A program made the translations under genes and the position numbers. From the NCBI GenBank assembly GCA_004561445.1, contig SFVX01000010.1, positions 1 through 10,515 on the forward strand: 10,515 bases of DNA. The letters are read 5' to 3'. Source of the DNA: a bacterium (GTDB lineage: Bacteria > Patescibacteriota > Saccharimonadia > Saccharimonadales > Saccharimonadaceae). How positions within the stretch are numbered: position 1 is the first letter of the stretch; each line of letters opens with the position of its first letter. Of this stretch, positions 5,271 through 10,515 are shown one piece after another. The notes beneath the pieces are model-generated. The model searched no databases. It saw nothing but the letters and a program-made list of their open reading frames with translations, and was not told where the DNA came from.

Positions 5271-5366
5271 TACTAATGTAAGGAGTAATTATTATGTTAT
5301 TTAAAGAATTTATTGAAATGGTTGATGATTTACAAGATATGATTATTGATGAAGAGTTTGGTCCTG
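5269..5366 (+). repeat. 98-base block shared exactly with 1-98
   Basis: Bases 5269-5366 equal 1-98, and 10449-10515 equals the first 67 of them. Beyond it the units differ by a 21-base duplication and then by scattered substitutions, diverging clearly inside gene B. A second exact shared run of 56 bases is 5173-5228 = 10354-10409. Confidence 0.9.
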
Positions 5367-5494
5367 TTGATGAAGAGTTTGGTCCTGAACTGGCTGCTAA
5401 GGTTATTCTTAAATTAGGTCAATTAAAATCTAATCTTATTTTATCAGATATGTTAATTGATGAATGTAAAAGAAAAAATAATTCTCAAAAATAG
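5294..5494 (+). CDS. Gene A, unit 2: small acidic protein of unknown function (66 aa)
   Basis: Same protein as gene A of unit 1, with a seven-residue insertion: DEEFGP is followed by VDEEFGP, from a perfect 21-base tandem duplication. The rest differs at only one residue near the C-terminus (NSQK against NSEK), far closer than any other gene pair. The ribosome site TAAGGAG precedes ATG 5294. The frame survives the duplication, which supports translation. Function is unknown; an acidic N-terminal helix and a Lys/Arg-rich end are all that is visible. Confidence 0.78.
   Translation: MLFKEFIEMVDDLQDMIIDEEFGPVDEEFGPELAAKVILKLGQLKSNLILSDMLIDECKRKNNSQK
5346..5387 (+). repeat. 21-base perfect tandem duplication in gene A
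   Basis: The 21-base unit at 5346-5366 is repeated exactly at 5367-5387; unit 1 has a single copy at 79-99. Being a multiple of three, it adds seven residues without breaking the frame. Lack of any difference between the two copies indicates a recent slippage event. Confidence 0.95.
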
Positions 5495-5508
5495 TTTAAA
5501 GTAGTATT

Positions 5509-5871
5509 ATGAAATTAGAGATTAAAGAATTTAAAGATAGAAAATATCTTCGTAATCGTTTTACATCAATTTTTCTTGATAATCCAGATGTTAAAAAATT
5601 TGTTAATTATGGATGTAATTATTTAATAAAATTTCTCGACCATGAACACTGGAAAGATTCTGTTGTTATAGATTCTTTGCTTGGTAGTTGTAGTATTGTT
5701 TATAAACGCTGTAAGGTACATAAACAATATAGTCGGTATCCTACTGAGAAAACAGTGAGAAAGATTGAAAGATTAGAAAAAATTGGATTTTCTGAATCTG
5801 ATTTGTTTATAATAGGTTATGTTAAAACCTATGATTATAAAGGAGTGGATAAATATGGAAGGTTTTATTGA
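5509..5871 (+). CDS. Gene B, unit 2: conserved protein of unknown function (120 aa)
   Basis: Homologue of gene B in unit 1 with identical length and about 77% identity by hand count. The invariant FLDHEHWKDS block, Cys61, Cys68, His71, VRKIERLEKIGF and YDYKGVD are all present. Nucleotide identity to unit 1 is very high for the first ~40 bases and then drops, marking the edge of the shared block. It overlaps gene C by 17 bases, exactly as in unit 1. I cannot assign a function; the His/Cys set could suggest a metal-binding early protein. Confidence 0.8.
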   Translation: MKLEIKEFKDRKYLRNRFTSIFLDNPDVKKFVNYGCNYLIKFLDHEHWKDSVVIDSLLGSCSIVYKRCKVHKQYSRYPTEKTVRKIERLEKIGFSESDLFIIGYVKTYDYKGVDKYGRFY

Positions 5872-6064
5872 ATGGTTTATTGAAAATAAAGATGTAATTA
5901 TTAATTGCATCTCTATTATAGGTACAGGATTATTTGCTGTACTTAATTGCGTTCTTACTCTTATCAAAACTCGCAAATCTCGAATAACTAAGATTGTAAG
6001 TGATGAAAAAGAGTTAAATTCATTGACTCAAAAAGTTAAGGAAAGATTAAAGAAAGGAGATTAA
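5855..6064 (+). CDS. Gene C, unit 2: small single-span membrane protein (69 aa), lysis candidate
   Basis: The start at ATG 5855 follows AAAGGAG (5839-5845) with 9-base spacing. The first 44 residues, including the membrane helix (VIINCISIIGTGLFAVLNCVLTLI) and the basic KTRKSRI that follows, match unit 1 at 37 of 44 positions. The tail is shorter and divergent. Strong conservation of the helix and basic flank, with a free tail, suggests the function lies in the membrane part. Unlike unit 1, it ends before the J-like gene with a 4-base gap. Lysis is an inference from size, overlap and topology. Confidence 0.75.
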   Translation: MEGFIEWFIENKDVIINCISIIGTGLFAVLNCVLTLIKTRKSRITKIVSDEKELNSLTQKVKERLKKGD

Positions 6065-6068
6065 AATT

Positions 6069-6188
6069 TTGAGAAAACGAATTAGAAATAGAGTTAAAGA
6101 CTCTGCAAAGTTTAAGCGAACTGCCTCAGGTACAAAAGCTTTAAATATGCCTGGTGCTGTTGTAATGAGAGGAGGAACTAGATTATGA
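6069..6188 (+). CDS. J-like DNA-binding protein, unit 2 (39 aa, TTG start)
   Basis: No ATG is suitably placed. TTG at 6069 has AGGAGA at 6055-6060 with good spacing and gives 39 residues, exactly the length in unit 1, with the same FKRTASGTKA core and RGGTRL end. The N-terminus (RKRIRNRVKDSAKFKR) is strongly basic. The TGA stop overlaps the VP5 start in ATGA. Role as in unit 1: binding and condensing the packaged genome. The TTG start could lower its output. Confidence 0.82.
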   Translation: MRKRIRNRVKDSAKFKRTASGTKALNMPGAVVMRGGTRL

Positions 6189-6451
6189 TTATTTTAGGTC
6201 TTTATGATAAAACTAATAAAGCTTATGAAAAATATTTTCCTGTTATGGATTCTGAACTTAATATTTTTGTTAAGCAATTAAAAATTGAATTTAGTAAATT
6301 CGATTCAGTTTATAATAAGTTTGCGAAAGATTATGAAATTCATAAGATTTGTATTTTAACTGATAAAGGTCTTGAAATTCCTGATACTATTGAATTAGTT
6401 GCAAATGGTATTGATTTAGTTATGAAAGGTCAAAAAAATGAAAAAATTTAA
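6185..6451 (+). CDS. VP5: VP5, nonstructural DNA synthesis protein, unit 2 (88 aa)
   Basis: MIILGLYDKTNKAYEKYF is the VP5 N-terminal signature, followed by the helix LNIFVKQLKIEF and the strand region FAKDYEIHKICILTDKGLEI. It is seven residues longer than in unit 1, mainly at the C-terminus, so it runs 14 bases into VP3 instead of one. GAGAGGAGG just upstream (GGAGG at 6171-6175) is the ribosome site. Confidence 0.88.
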   Translation: MIILGLYDKTNKAYEKYFPVMDSELNIFVKQLKIEFSKFDSVYNKFAKDYEIHKICILTDKGLEIPDTIELVANGIDLVMKGQKNEKI

Positions 6452-6914
6452 CGAAATTTTAGAAAGGCCTGACAATAAAGTATTTGCTGTTGATTATTCA
6501 AATCCTATGAGAGAGCAATTTGAGGAAATTCCACCTTTTAGCAAAAATAATGAAACTGGTGAAATATTAAACGATACTCCATATCCTATATTAAGGAAAA
6601 AAGATGATATTAATTTTGATGATTATATAAATTCTTTTGATGATTGTGATATTTATTCTTTATTAAAGAATCTTGCTACTTCACCAGCTAAAATGGCTGA
6701 GGCTTGTTTAAAACCTAGTGATTGCTATGATACAACTATTCTTCCTAAAAATATACACGAAGCAAATGATTTTATTTTAAAAGGACAACTTGCTAAGGAT
6801 AATTTAGACCCTCGTATTTCTGCTGTTATTGATGACACTGAAAAATTAAAGAGTGTTATTCGTGAAATTCTAAATGAAAAAACTTTAAATAAGGAGGATA
6901 AAGTAAATGAATAA
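6438..6914 (+). CDS. VP3: VP3, internal scaffolding protein, unit 2 (158 aa)
   Basis: Contains EQFEEIPPFSKNNETGEILNDTP, DDYINSFDDCDIYSLLKNL, and the later TTILPKNIHEAN and LAKDNLDPRI shared with unit 1. It starts inside VP5 with only a weak AAAGGT ribosome site, suggesting coupling to VP5. The end overlaps VP1 by 8 bases and holds the VP1 ribosome site AAGGAGG (6891-6897). Internal scaffold function as for the family. Confidence 0.9.
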   Translation: MKKFNEILERPDNKVFAVDYSNPMREQFEEIPPFSKNNETGEILNDTPYPILRKKDDINFDDYINSFDDCDIYSLLKNLATSPAKMAEACLKPSDCYDTTILPKNIHEANDFILKGQLAKDNLDPRISAVIDDTEKLKSVIREILNEKTLNKEDKVNE

Positions 6915-8565
6915 TTTTAAATTTATTGAACCTCGTGTTGTAGGCTTACCTCGTACTAAGATGGATTTATCACATGGAGTCAAAAATACATTTAAAACTG
7001 GTGATTTGTTTGTTATCGATTGTCAAGAAATTTTACCAGGAGATACCATTGATATTAATCTTCGTTCTGTTGTTAAATCTATAACTCCTGCTGTTCCTGT
7101 TATGGATAACTCTTTTATGGATATTTATTTTTTCTGGGTTCCTCATAGACTTACCCATTTCCCTAGTATTAATGCAACTTCTACAAATAAGACTTGGGAA
7201 AGAATTTGTGGTGAAAATACTTCTGGTTATTGGGCTCCTAATTCTGAAACTATTGCTTATACTTGGACTCCTCAAAGATGTGGTCCTAATTCTGTTCTTA
7301 ATGATTTTGGTTATCCTCTATGTACTGATTCAAATAGATGTGTTGCTATAAATCCTGCTTGTCTTAATGCTTATATTTTAATTTATAATAGGTTTTTTAG
7401 AGATGAGAATTTAATTTCTCCTGTTCCAGTAAATGGAAATACATCTTTTACGACTTTATCTAATGGTAGATTAAAGGCTTGCAAGCTTCACGACCTTTAC
7501 ACTTCGTGTCTTCCAGCTCCACAAAAAGGTGAATCCGTAAGTATTCCACTTGGTTCATTAGCACCTTTAACCATTTCTGATACTTATAAAATTGCTGATG
7601 GTTCTGTTTCTGGTACAAATGCCGTTGTTTTTGGTTCTTCTGAATTAGGTTCTCCTGATACGTTTATAGGCCAAAATCTTGTTGATGTTGCTGCTGCTGG
7701 TTCACATAAATTAATGGGTAATGGTTCATTGTCTAGTTCTCAATTGAGTAATACTAAGCTTGTTGATATGACAAATTTGTACGCTGATTTATCACAAGCA
7801 ACAGCTGCTTCTATTAATAGTTTGAGGTTGGCCTTTGCTACACAGCGACTCCTCGAACGCGATTCAAGGGGGGGTTCACGCTATGGCGAGCAATTGCAAA
7901 GCCATTACAATCAATATATTTCTAGCGAATTTATACAGGACCCTGAATATCTTGGAGGAAAACGTGAACCTTTAACTATACAAACAGTAGTTCAAAATTC
8001 CTCTACTGAATCTGGTGGTGTTCTTGGTACATTAGGTGCTGCTTCTTCTACTTTTTTTACTACTGATAATATTGTACGTAGTTTTAAAGAAGCTGGTTAT
8101 CTTATTATTCTTGGTACTGTACGTACTATGAATACTTATTCTCAAGGTGTTCCAAAGTTTATGACTAAAACCAGAAGATTTGACCACTTTTATCCAGAAT
8201 TTTCTCATATTGGAGAGGTTGCTGTTTCTAAGAATGAATTATTTATGGATAATACTCAAATATCTAATAAGGTCTTTGGCTATCAGGAAGCTTTTTATGA
8301 GTATTATAATTTGCCTTCAATTAATAAAGGATATTTTAATCCAGATTCAGGAGATACTATTTTAAAGGCTTACACTTATCAAGAACAATTTTCAAGCCAA
8401 CCAGTTTTAAATTCATCATTTATTCAACAAGGTACTAAGAATTTTGACCAAACTTGTGCTGTTGAAAATTCAAATTATCATTTTTACGCTGATTTTTGGA
8501 TTAAAGAGTTTGCCACTCGCCAAATGCCAGCTCATCCTACTCCTGGTTTAATTGACCATTATTAA
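6907..8565 (+). CDS. VP1: VP1, major capsid protein, unit 2 (552 aa)
   Basis: Major capsid protein of the Phage_F family, intact from FKFIEPRVVGLPRTKMDLSH to PTPGLIDHY. Conserved blocks include MDNSFMDIYFFWVPHRL, STNKTWERICGEN, NRFFRDENL, SLRLAFATQRLLERDSRGG, YLGGKREPL and FSHIGEVAVSKNEL. About 60% identity to unit 1 over the first ~100 residues by hand count. The loop at about residues 222-288 is 3-4 residues longer and scarcely aligns, consistent with the variable surface protrusion. Codons around residues 306-336 are richer in G and C than the rest. Two capsid proteins this different would imply distinct shells, possibly distinct host range. Confidence 0.97.
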   Translation: MNNFKFIEPRVVGLPRTKMDLSHGVKNTFKTGDLFVIDCQEILPGDTIDINLRSVVKSITPAVPVMDNSFMDIYFFWVPHRLTHFPSINATSTNKTWERICGENTSGYWAPNSETIAYTWTPQRCGPNSVLNDFGYPLCTDSNRCVAINPACLNAYILIYNRFFRDENLISPVPVNGNTSFTTLSNGRLKACKLHDLYTSCLPAPQKGESVSIPLGSLAPLTISDTYKIADGSVSGTNAVVFGSSELGSPDTFIGQNLVDVAAAGSHKLMGNGSLSSSQLSNTKLVDMTNLYADLSQATAASINSLRLAFATQRLLERDSRGGSRYGEQLQSHYNQYISSEFIQDPEYLGGKREPLTIQTVVQNSSTESGGVLGTLGAASSTFFTTDNIVRSFKEAGYLIILGTVRTMNTYSQGVPKFMTKTRRFDHFYPEFSHIGEVAVSKNELFMDNTQISNKVFGYQEAFYEYYNLPSINKGYFNPDSGDTILKAYTYQEQFSSQPVLNSSFIQQGTKNFDQTCAVENSNYHFYADFWIKEFATRQMPAHPTPGLIDHY

Positions 8566-8567
8566 TT

Positions 8568-8984
8568 ATGAGTGGTTTTAGTCTTGGTGGCTCCTTTATT
8601 AATGGAGCAATGGATTTAATTGGTATTGGTGCAAATAGTGCTTATAATAACTATCAAACAATTGAAGCTTTAAATAAAATGAATGAAACTAACTATTTAA
8701 GGAGTTTAGAGAATAGAGAATATCAGACTCAATTAGCAAATACAGCTTATCAAAGAGCTAGAAAAGATATGGAGGCTGCTGGAATTAATCCAGCTATGCT
8801 AGGTAATGGATTTTCTGGTGCCTCTACTCCTTCGGCTTCTATACCTACTGCTGAATCAGGCTCCGTTTCTCAAACTGGCTTAACTGGAATTGTTGGTTCT
8901 ATTATTAATGCTGCTACTAATGCTCATATTTATAAAGATGATAAAGATTTAGAAATTCAAGCTAGATACTCATTATTTAAATAA
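8568..8984 (+). CDS. VP2: VP2, DNA pilot (minor capsid) protein, unit 2 (138 aa, short form)
   Basis: Has the VP2 core NYLRSLENREYQTQLANTAY then QRARKDMEAAGINPAML (residues 42-77), the glycine-rich hydrophobic N-terminus (GFSLGGSFINGAMDLIGIG), the GASTPSAS linker shared with unit 1, and a Gly/Ile segment near 105-114. It starts two bases after the VP1 stop with no ribosome site, so it probably depends on reinitiation by ribosomes finishing VP1. As in unit 1 the long C-terminal helical half found in many gokushoviruses is missing. Confidence 0.9.
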   Translation: MSGFSLGGSFINGAMDLIGIGANSAYNNYQTIEALNKMNETNYLRSLENREYQTQLANTAYQRARKDMEAAGINPAMLGNGFSGASTPSASIPTAESGSVSQTGLTGIVGSIINAATNAHIYKDDKDLEIQARYSLFK

Positions 8985-8989
8985 ATTTG

Positions 8990-9011
8990 CATTTAACATT
9001 ATTGTTAAATG
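8990..9011 (+). other. Conserved stem-loop upstream of VP4, unit 2
   Basis: CATTTAACA (8990-8998) pairs with TGTTAAATG (9003-9011), a 9-bp stem with a TTAT loop, followed by GAGCG. It is the counterpart of 3902-3926 and starts six bases after the VP2 stop. Confidence 0.75.
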
Positions 9012-9018
9012 GAGCGTT

Positions 9019-9037
9019 GCGTGGACCTGTGCCACGC
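9019..9037 (+). other. Short GC stem-loop, unit 2 VP2-VP4 gap
   Basis: GCGTGG (9019-9024) pairs with CCACGC (9032-9037) around a 7-base loop. The stem is GC-rich in an AT-rich genome. The stretch after the conserved hairpin in unit 1 is AGTG..CACT, a much weaker equivalent. Confidence 0.6.
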
Positions 9038-9059
9038 TTGGTTAATTCTTAGTAGTGTT

Positions 9060-9125
9060 GTTCCTCGGGAGAGTATGGGGCGTAGAAGGAATTTTTCCAA
9101 ATACGCCCCATACTCTACCAGGAAC
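9060..9125 (+). other. Long GC-rich stem-loop, unit 2 VP2-VP4 gap
   Basis: AGAGTATGGGGCGTA (9070-9084) pairs perfectly with TACGCCCCATACTCT (9102-9116). An outer stem GTTCCT (9060-9065) with AGGAAC (9120-9125) flanks a small internal loop, and GGAA (9088-9091) pairs with TTCC (9095-9098) at the tip. This is the strongest hairpin in the window, absent from unit 1. No T-run follows, so simple termination is not favoured; a minus-strand origin, an RNA barrier or a block to the VP4 start are possibilities. Confidence 0.85.
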
Positions 9126-9149
9126 AAAATTATTTATTATATTAAATTT

Positions 9150-10172
9150 ATGACTTGTTATAAACCTAATTATATTTACATTTTTCGTGATATTAATGGA
9201 AATTGTAAAACTATTTTTAAAAATGGTTATGATTTTAATTTTGTTTTGCCTAAAAATCTGCCTCCTTTGGATGTTAAAGATAGTAGTGGTTTAATTCATA
9301 GGTATAATTTTGAAAAAGCTTCTCCTATTCCTTGTGGTTCTTGTGTTGGTTGTCAAATGGATTATGCTAATCAATGGAAAAATAGGTTAATGGCTGAATT
9401 TAAAGAATCAAAAAATGCTTATTTTATTACACTTACTTATAATGATTTAAATTTACCTAAAAACTCTCAACTTGATAAAAAACAATGTCAGGTTTTTTTA
9501 AAACGTTTAAAAGATTATTTTTTAAAAAATTTTGATTATAAAGAAATTAAATATTTTTTAGTTGGCGAATATGGTTCTATTAGTTATAGGCCCCATTATC
9601 ACGCTATTTTTTTTAATTTACCACTTACACTCAACGAGTTATTTTGTTATACAAAAAAAACTTCTGATTGTATTCCTAAAAATGACCGTTATAAGTTTAA
9701 ATTGTTAGATAAAGGTGAATCTAATGGAGAAAAAATTTTTAGTTCTCCACTTATTTCGAAACTTTGGCCTTATGGTAATAATATTATTGGTTCTACAACA
9801 ATTAAGTCTTGTGGATATGTTGCTCGCTATTGTAATAAAAAATTGGGTCGTGATTCCGATTTTAAAAAGATACTAAAAAATTACAAATTTAATACTGAAT
9901 TTTTACTTTGTTCTAAAAATTTGGGCAAAAAGTATATTTTTAGTAATAATTTAGTTGATAATAAGTATCGGTGTAATGGAATGATTATTTCAGGTGGTCG
10001 TTATGGTTTAAAAAATTTTGATGAAACTACTGCTCAGAAAATTAAAGATAAAAATTTATTAGCTTTTAGTGATTTTAAATCTACTATTTATGGTGATTTA
10101 AATGAATATTTTAAAGTTGAATCTGATAAAAAAGAAGGTTCTGTTAAAGCTTTAAAACGATTAAAAAATTAA
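9150..10172 (+). CDS. VP4: VP4, rolling-circle replication initiation protein, unit 2 (340 aa)
   Basis: HUH replication initiator homologous to unit 1. The start is placed at ATG 9150 (MTCYKP) because it matches unit 1; an in-frame ATG at 9009 would add 47 residues translated from the hairpin region and is not credible. Features are CGSCVGC at 62-68, motif I FITLTYND at 92-99, HYH at 149-151, and YVARYCNKK at 223-231 with tyrosines Y223 and Y227. The catalytic set is complete. It has no ribosome site. The TAA stop (10170-10172) is inside the origin stem. Because both units' origin loops share CTTGATTTATAT, each VP4 may be able to act on both origins. Confidence 0.95.
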   Translation: MTCYKPNYIYIFRDINGNCKTIFKNGYDFNFVLPKNLPPLDVKDSSGLIHRYNFEKASPIPCGSCVGCQMDYANQWKNRLMAEFKESKNAYFITLTYNDLNLPKNSQLDKKQCQVFLKRLKDYFLKNFDYKEIKYFLVGEYGSISYRPHYHAIFFNLPLTLNELFCYTKKTSDCIPKNDRYKFKLLDKGESNGEKIFSSPLISKLWPYGNNIIGSTTIKSCGYVARYCNKKLGRDSDFKKILKNYKFNTEFLLCSKNLGKKYIFSNNLVDNKYRCNGMIISGGRYGLKNFDETTAQKIKDKNLLAFSDFKSTIYGDLNEYFKVESDKKEGSVKALKRLKN

Positions 10173-10205
10173 CATTATAGCTCTTGATTTATATAATGTT
10201 AATTT
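10166..10205 (+). other. Probable plus-strand replication origin hairpin, unit 2
   Basis: AAATTAACATTATA (10166-10179) pairs perfectly over 14 bp with TATAATGTTAATTT (10192-10205). The 12-base loop contains CTTGAT (10183-10188), and the predicted nick is between G10186 and A10187. Stem sequence differs from unit 1 but pairing, loop size and CTTGATTTATAT are kept. The distance to the unit 1 nick site is 5187 nt one way and 5261 nt the other, both normal microvirus genome sizes. Confidence 0.75.
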
Positions 10206-10224
10206 GTGAACTAAATTAGTTCAC
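10206..10224 (+). other. Stem-loop next to origin, unit 2
   Basis: GTGAACT (10206-10212) pairs with AGTTCAC (10218-10224) around AAATT. It takes the position of the GCGAAGC mini-hairpin in unit 1, directly after the origin stem, with unrelated sequence. Confidence 0.65.
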
Positions 10225-10253
10225 TAATATAAATATTATTATTTATTTATTAA

Positions 10254-10312
10254 TATACTAATGGTAAAATAATTTAGCTATAAATATCTAAATTATTTAA
10301 CACATTAGTATA
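10254..10312 (+). other. AT-rich hairpin upstream of promoter, unit 2
   Basis: TATACTAATG (10254-10263) pairs with CATTAGTATA (10303-10312) and AAATAATTTAG (10267-10277) with CTAAATTATTT (10288-10298), 21 bp in all with a 10-base loop. It corresponds to 5073-5131; the outer stem is conserved and the inner stem has changed on both sides. Confidence 0.75.
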
Positions 10313-10320
10313 AAATATGC

Positions 10321-10348
10321 TTGCATTTAGTCCCGTTTATGATAGAAT
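10321..10348 (+). promoter_or_regulatory. Main operon promoter, downstream of unit 2
   Basis: TTGCAT (10321-10326) and TAGAAT (10343-10348) are 16 bases apart, with TG at 10340-10341 as an extended -10. The -10 box is weaker than the TATAAT of the other copy. It would drive unit 1 across the circle closure. Confidence 0.75.
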
Positions 10349-10357
10349 ATAAGTAAG

Positions 10358-10451
10358 GTGATGGAGTAAGTGTTAAGTTTATATGGTTTTATTGATTTAT
10401 CAGTAAATTTCCATAAAACTATATACGTTAGTATAATCGCTGCTTCATCAC
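10358..10451 (+). promoter_or_regulatory. Structured 5' leader, before unit 1 gene A
   Basis: GTGATGGAG (10358-10366) pairs with CTTCATCAC (10443-10451), fully paired with one G-T wobble although three bases of the right arm differ from the other copy. The inner TATATGGTTTTAT pairs with ATAAAACTATATA over 13 bp with one wobble. The middle TTAAG stem of the other copy is lost here. Confidence 0.7.
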
Positions 10452-10515
10452 TACTAATGTAAGGAGTAATTATTATGTTATTTAAAGAATTTATTGAAAT
10501 GGTTGATGATTTACA
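10449..10515 (+). repeat. Terminal direct repeat, right copy
   Basis: Identical to 1-67. It contains the end of the leader, the ribosome site TAAGGAG and the first 41 bases of a gene A copy. Confidence 0.9.
10475..10515 (+). CDS. Gene A, partial third copy at window end
   Basis: The first 41 bases of gene A with its ribosome site, cut by the window end. It is identical to the start of gene A at 27, as expected if the window wraps around a circle and this is the same gene. Confidence 0.8.
   Translation, partial: MLFKEFIEMVDDL

Larger units (their letters stand above)
4986..5293 (+). other. Origin and promoter region, unit 1 to unit 2
   Basis: These 308 bases hold no gene. In order they contain the origin hairpin, a GCGAAGC mini-hairpin, a second CTTGAT hairpin, an AT-rich hairpin, an extended -10 promoter, and a leader that folds into a long rod ending at the gene A ribosome site. 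From about 5121 onward the sequence becomes very similar to the unit 2 counterpart. Confidence 0.85.
5269..10448 (+). other. Gokushovirus genome unit 2
   Basis: This is a second full microvirus gene set in the same order, 5180 nt against 5268 nt for unit 1. Its proteins are homologous to but clearly different from those of unit 1, so it is a different virus lineage rather than a recent duplicate. Its promoter would be the one at 5140-5167, physically at the end of unit 1. Confidence 0.9.
10173..10474 (+). other. Origin and promoter region, end of unit 2
   Basis: These 302 bases hold no gene. They contain the origin hairpin, a second stem-loop, a long AT-rich hairpin, the promoter and the structured leader, in the same order as 4986-5293. 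If the molecule is circular this region drives gene A of unit 1. Confidence 0.85.

Noticed and set aside
7033..7275. Minus-strand and alternate-frame open frames inside VP1 (7033-7275, 8180-8365) and elsewhere.
   Set aside because: They lie within well-conserved capsid coding sequence, have no ribosome site, and are not conserved between units.
9009..9149. A 47-residue N-terminal extension of unit 2 VP4.
   Set aside because: It is translated from the stem-loops, has no ribosome site and no match in unit 1. The MTCY start at 9150 aligns with the unit 1 start at 3960.

Overview
The window is viral: two complete, divergent gokushovirus genomes (Microviridae, Gokushovirinae; small icosahedral ssDNA phages) joined head to tail. 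Every convincing gene is on the + strand, as expected for a phage that packages the plus strand. The two units run from 1 to 5268 and from 5269 to 10448. The last 67 bases (10449-10515) repeat the first 67 exactly, so the window reads as a permuted circle of about 10,448 nt. Known microviruses are about 4.4-6.5 kb, so this is twice the normal size.

Each unit has the same order: promoter and structured leader; gene A (59/66 aa, unknown); gene B (120 aa, unknown); gene C (76/69 aa, one membrane helix, overlaps B); a 39-aa basic J-like DNA-binding protein; VP5 (DNA synthesis protein); VP3 (internal scaffold); VP1 (major capsid); VP2 (short DNA pilot protein); a hairpin-rich gap; and VP4 (HUH rolling-circle initiator). 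After VP4 comes an intergenic region holding a probable plus-strand origin hairpin with CTTGAT in the loop, an AT-rich hairpin and the next promoter. Genes A to VP2 look like one operon with short gaps or small overlaps. Most have strong AGGAGG-type ribosome sites, whereas VP4 has none.

The two units are not a simple duplication. VP1 is about 60% identical over its first ~100 residues (hand count) and the VP1 loop barely aligns. Yet the leader, gene A and the start of gene B are nearly identical at the nucleotide level, with 98 identical bases from 1 and from 5269. This suggests recombination between two related phages, a heterodimeric replication product, or an assembly join through the shared block.

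Base composition is AT-rich (about 30% GC by eye). TGG encodes Trp, no in-frame TGA occurs in the long genes, and gene B ends in TGA, so the Spiroplasma/Mycoplasma code is not used. Strong Shine-Dalgarno sites and low GC point to a low-GC Gram-positive host, which is inference.
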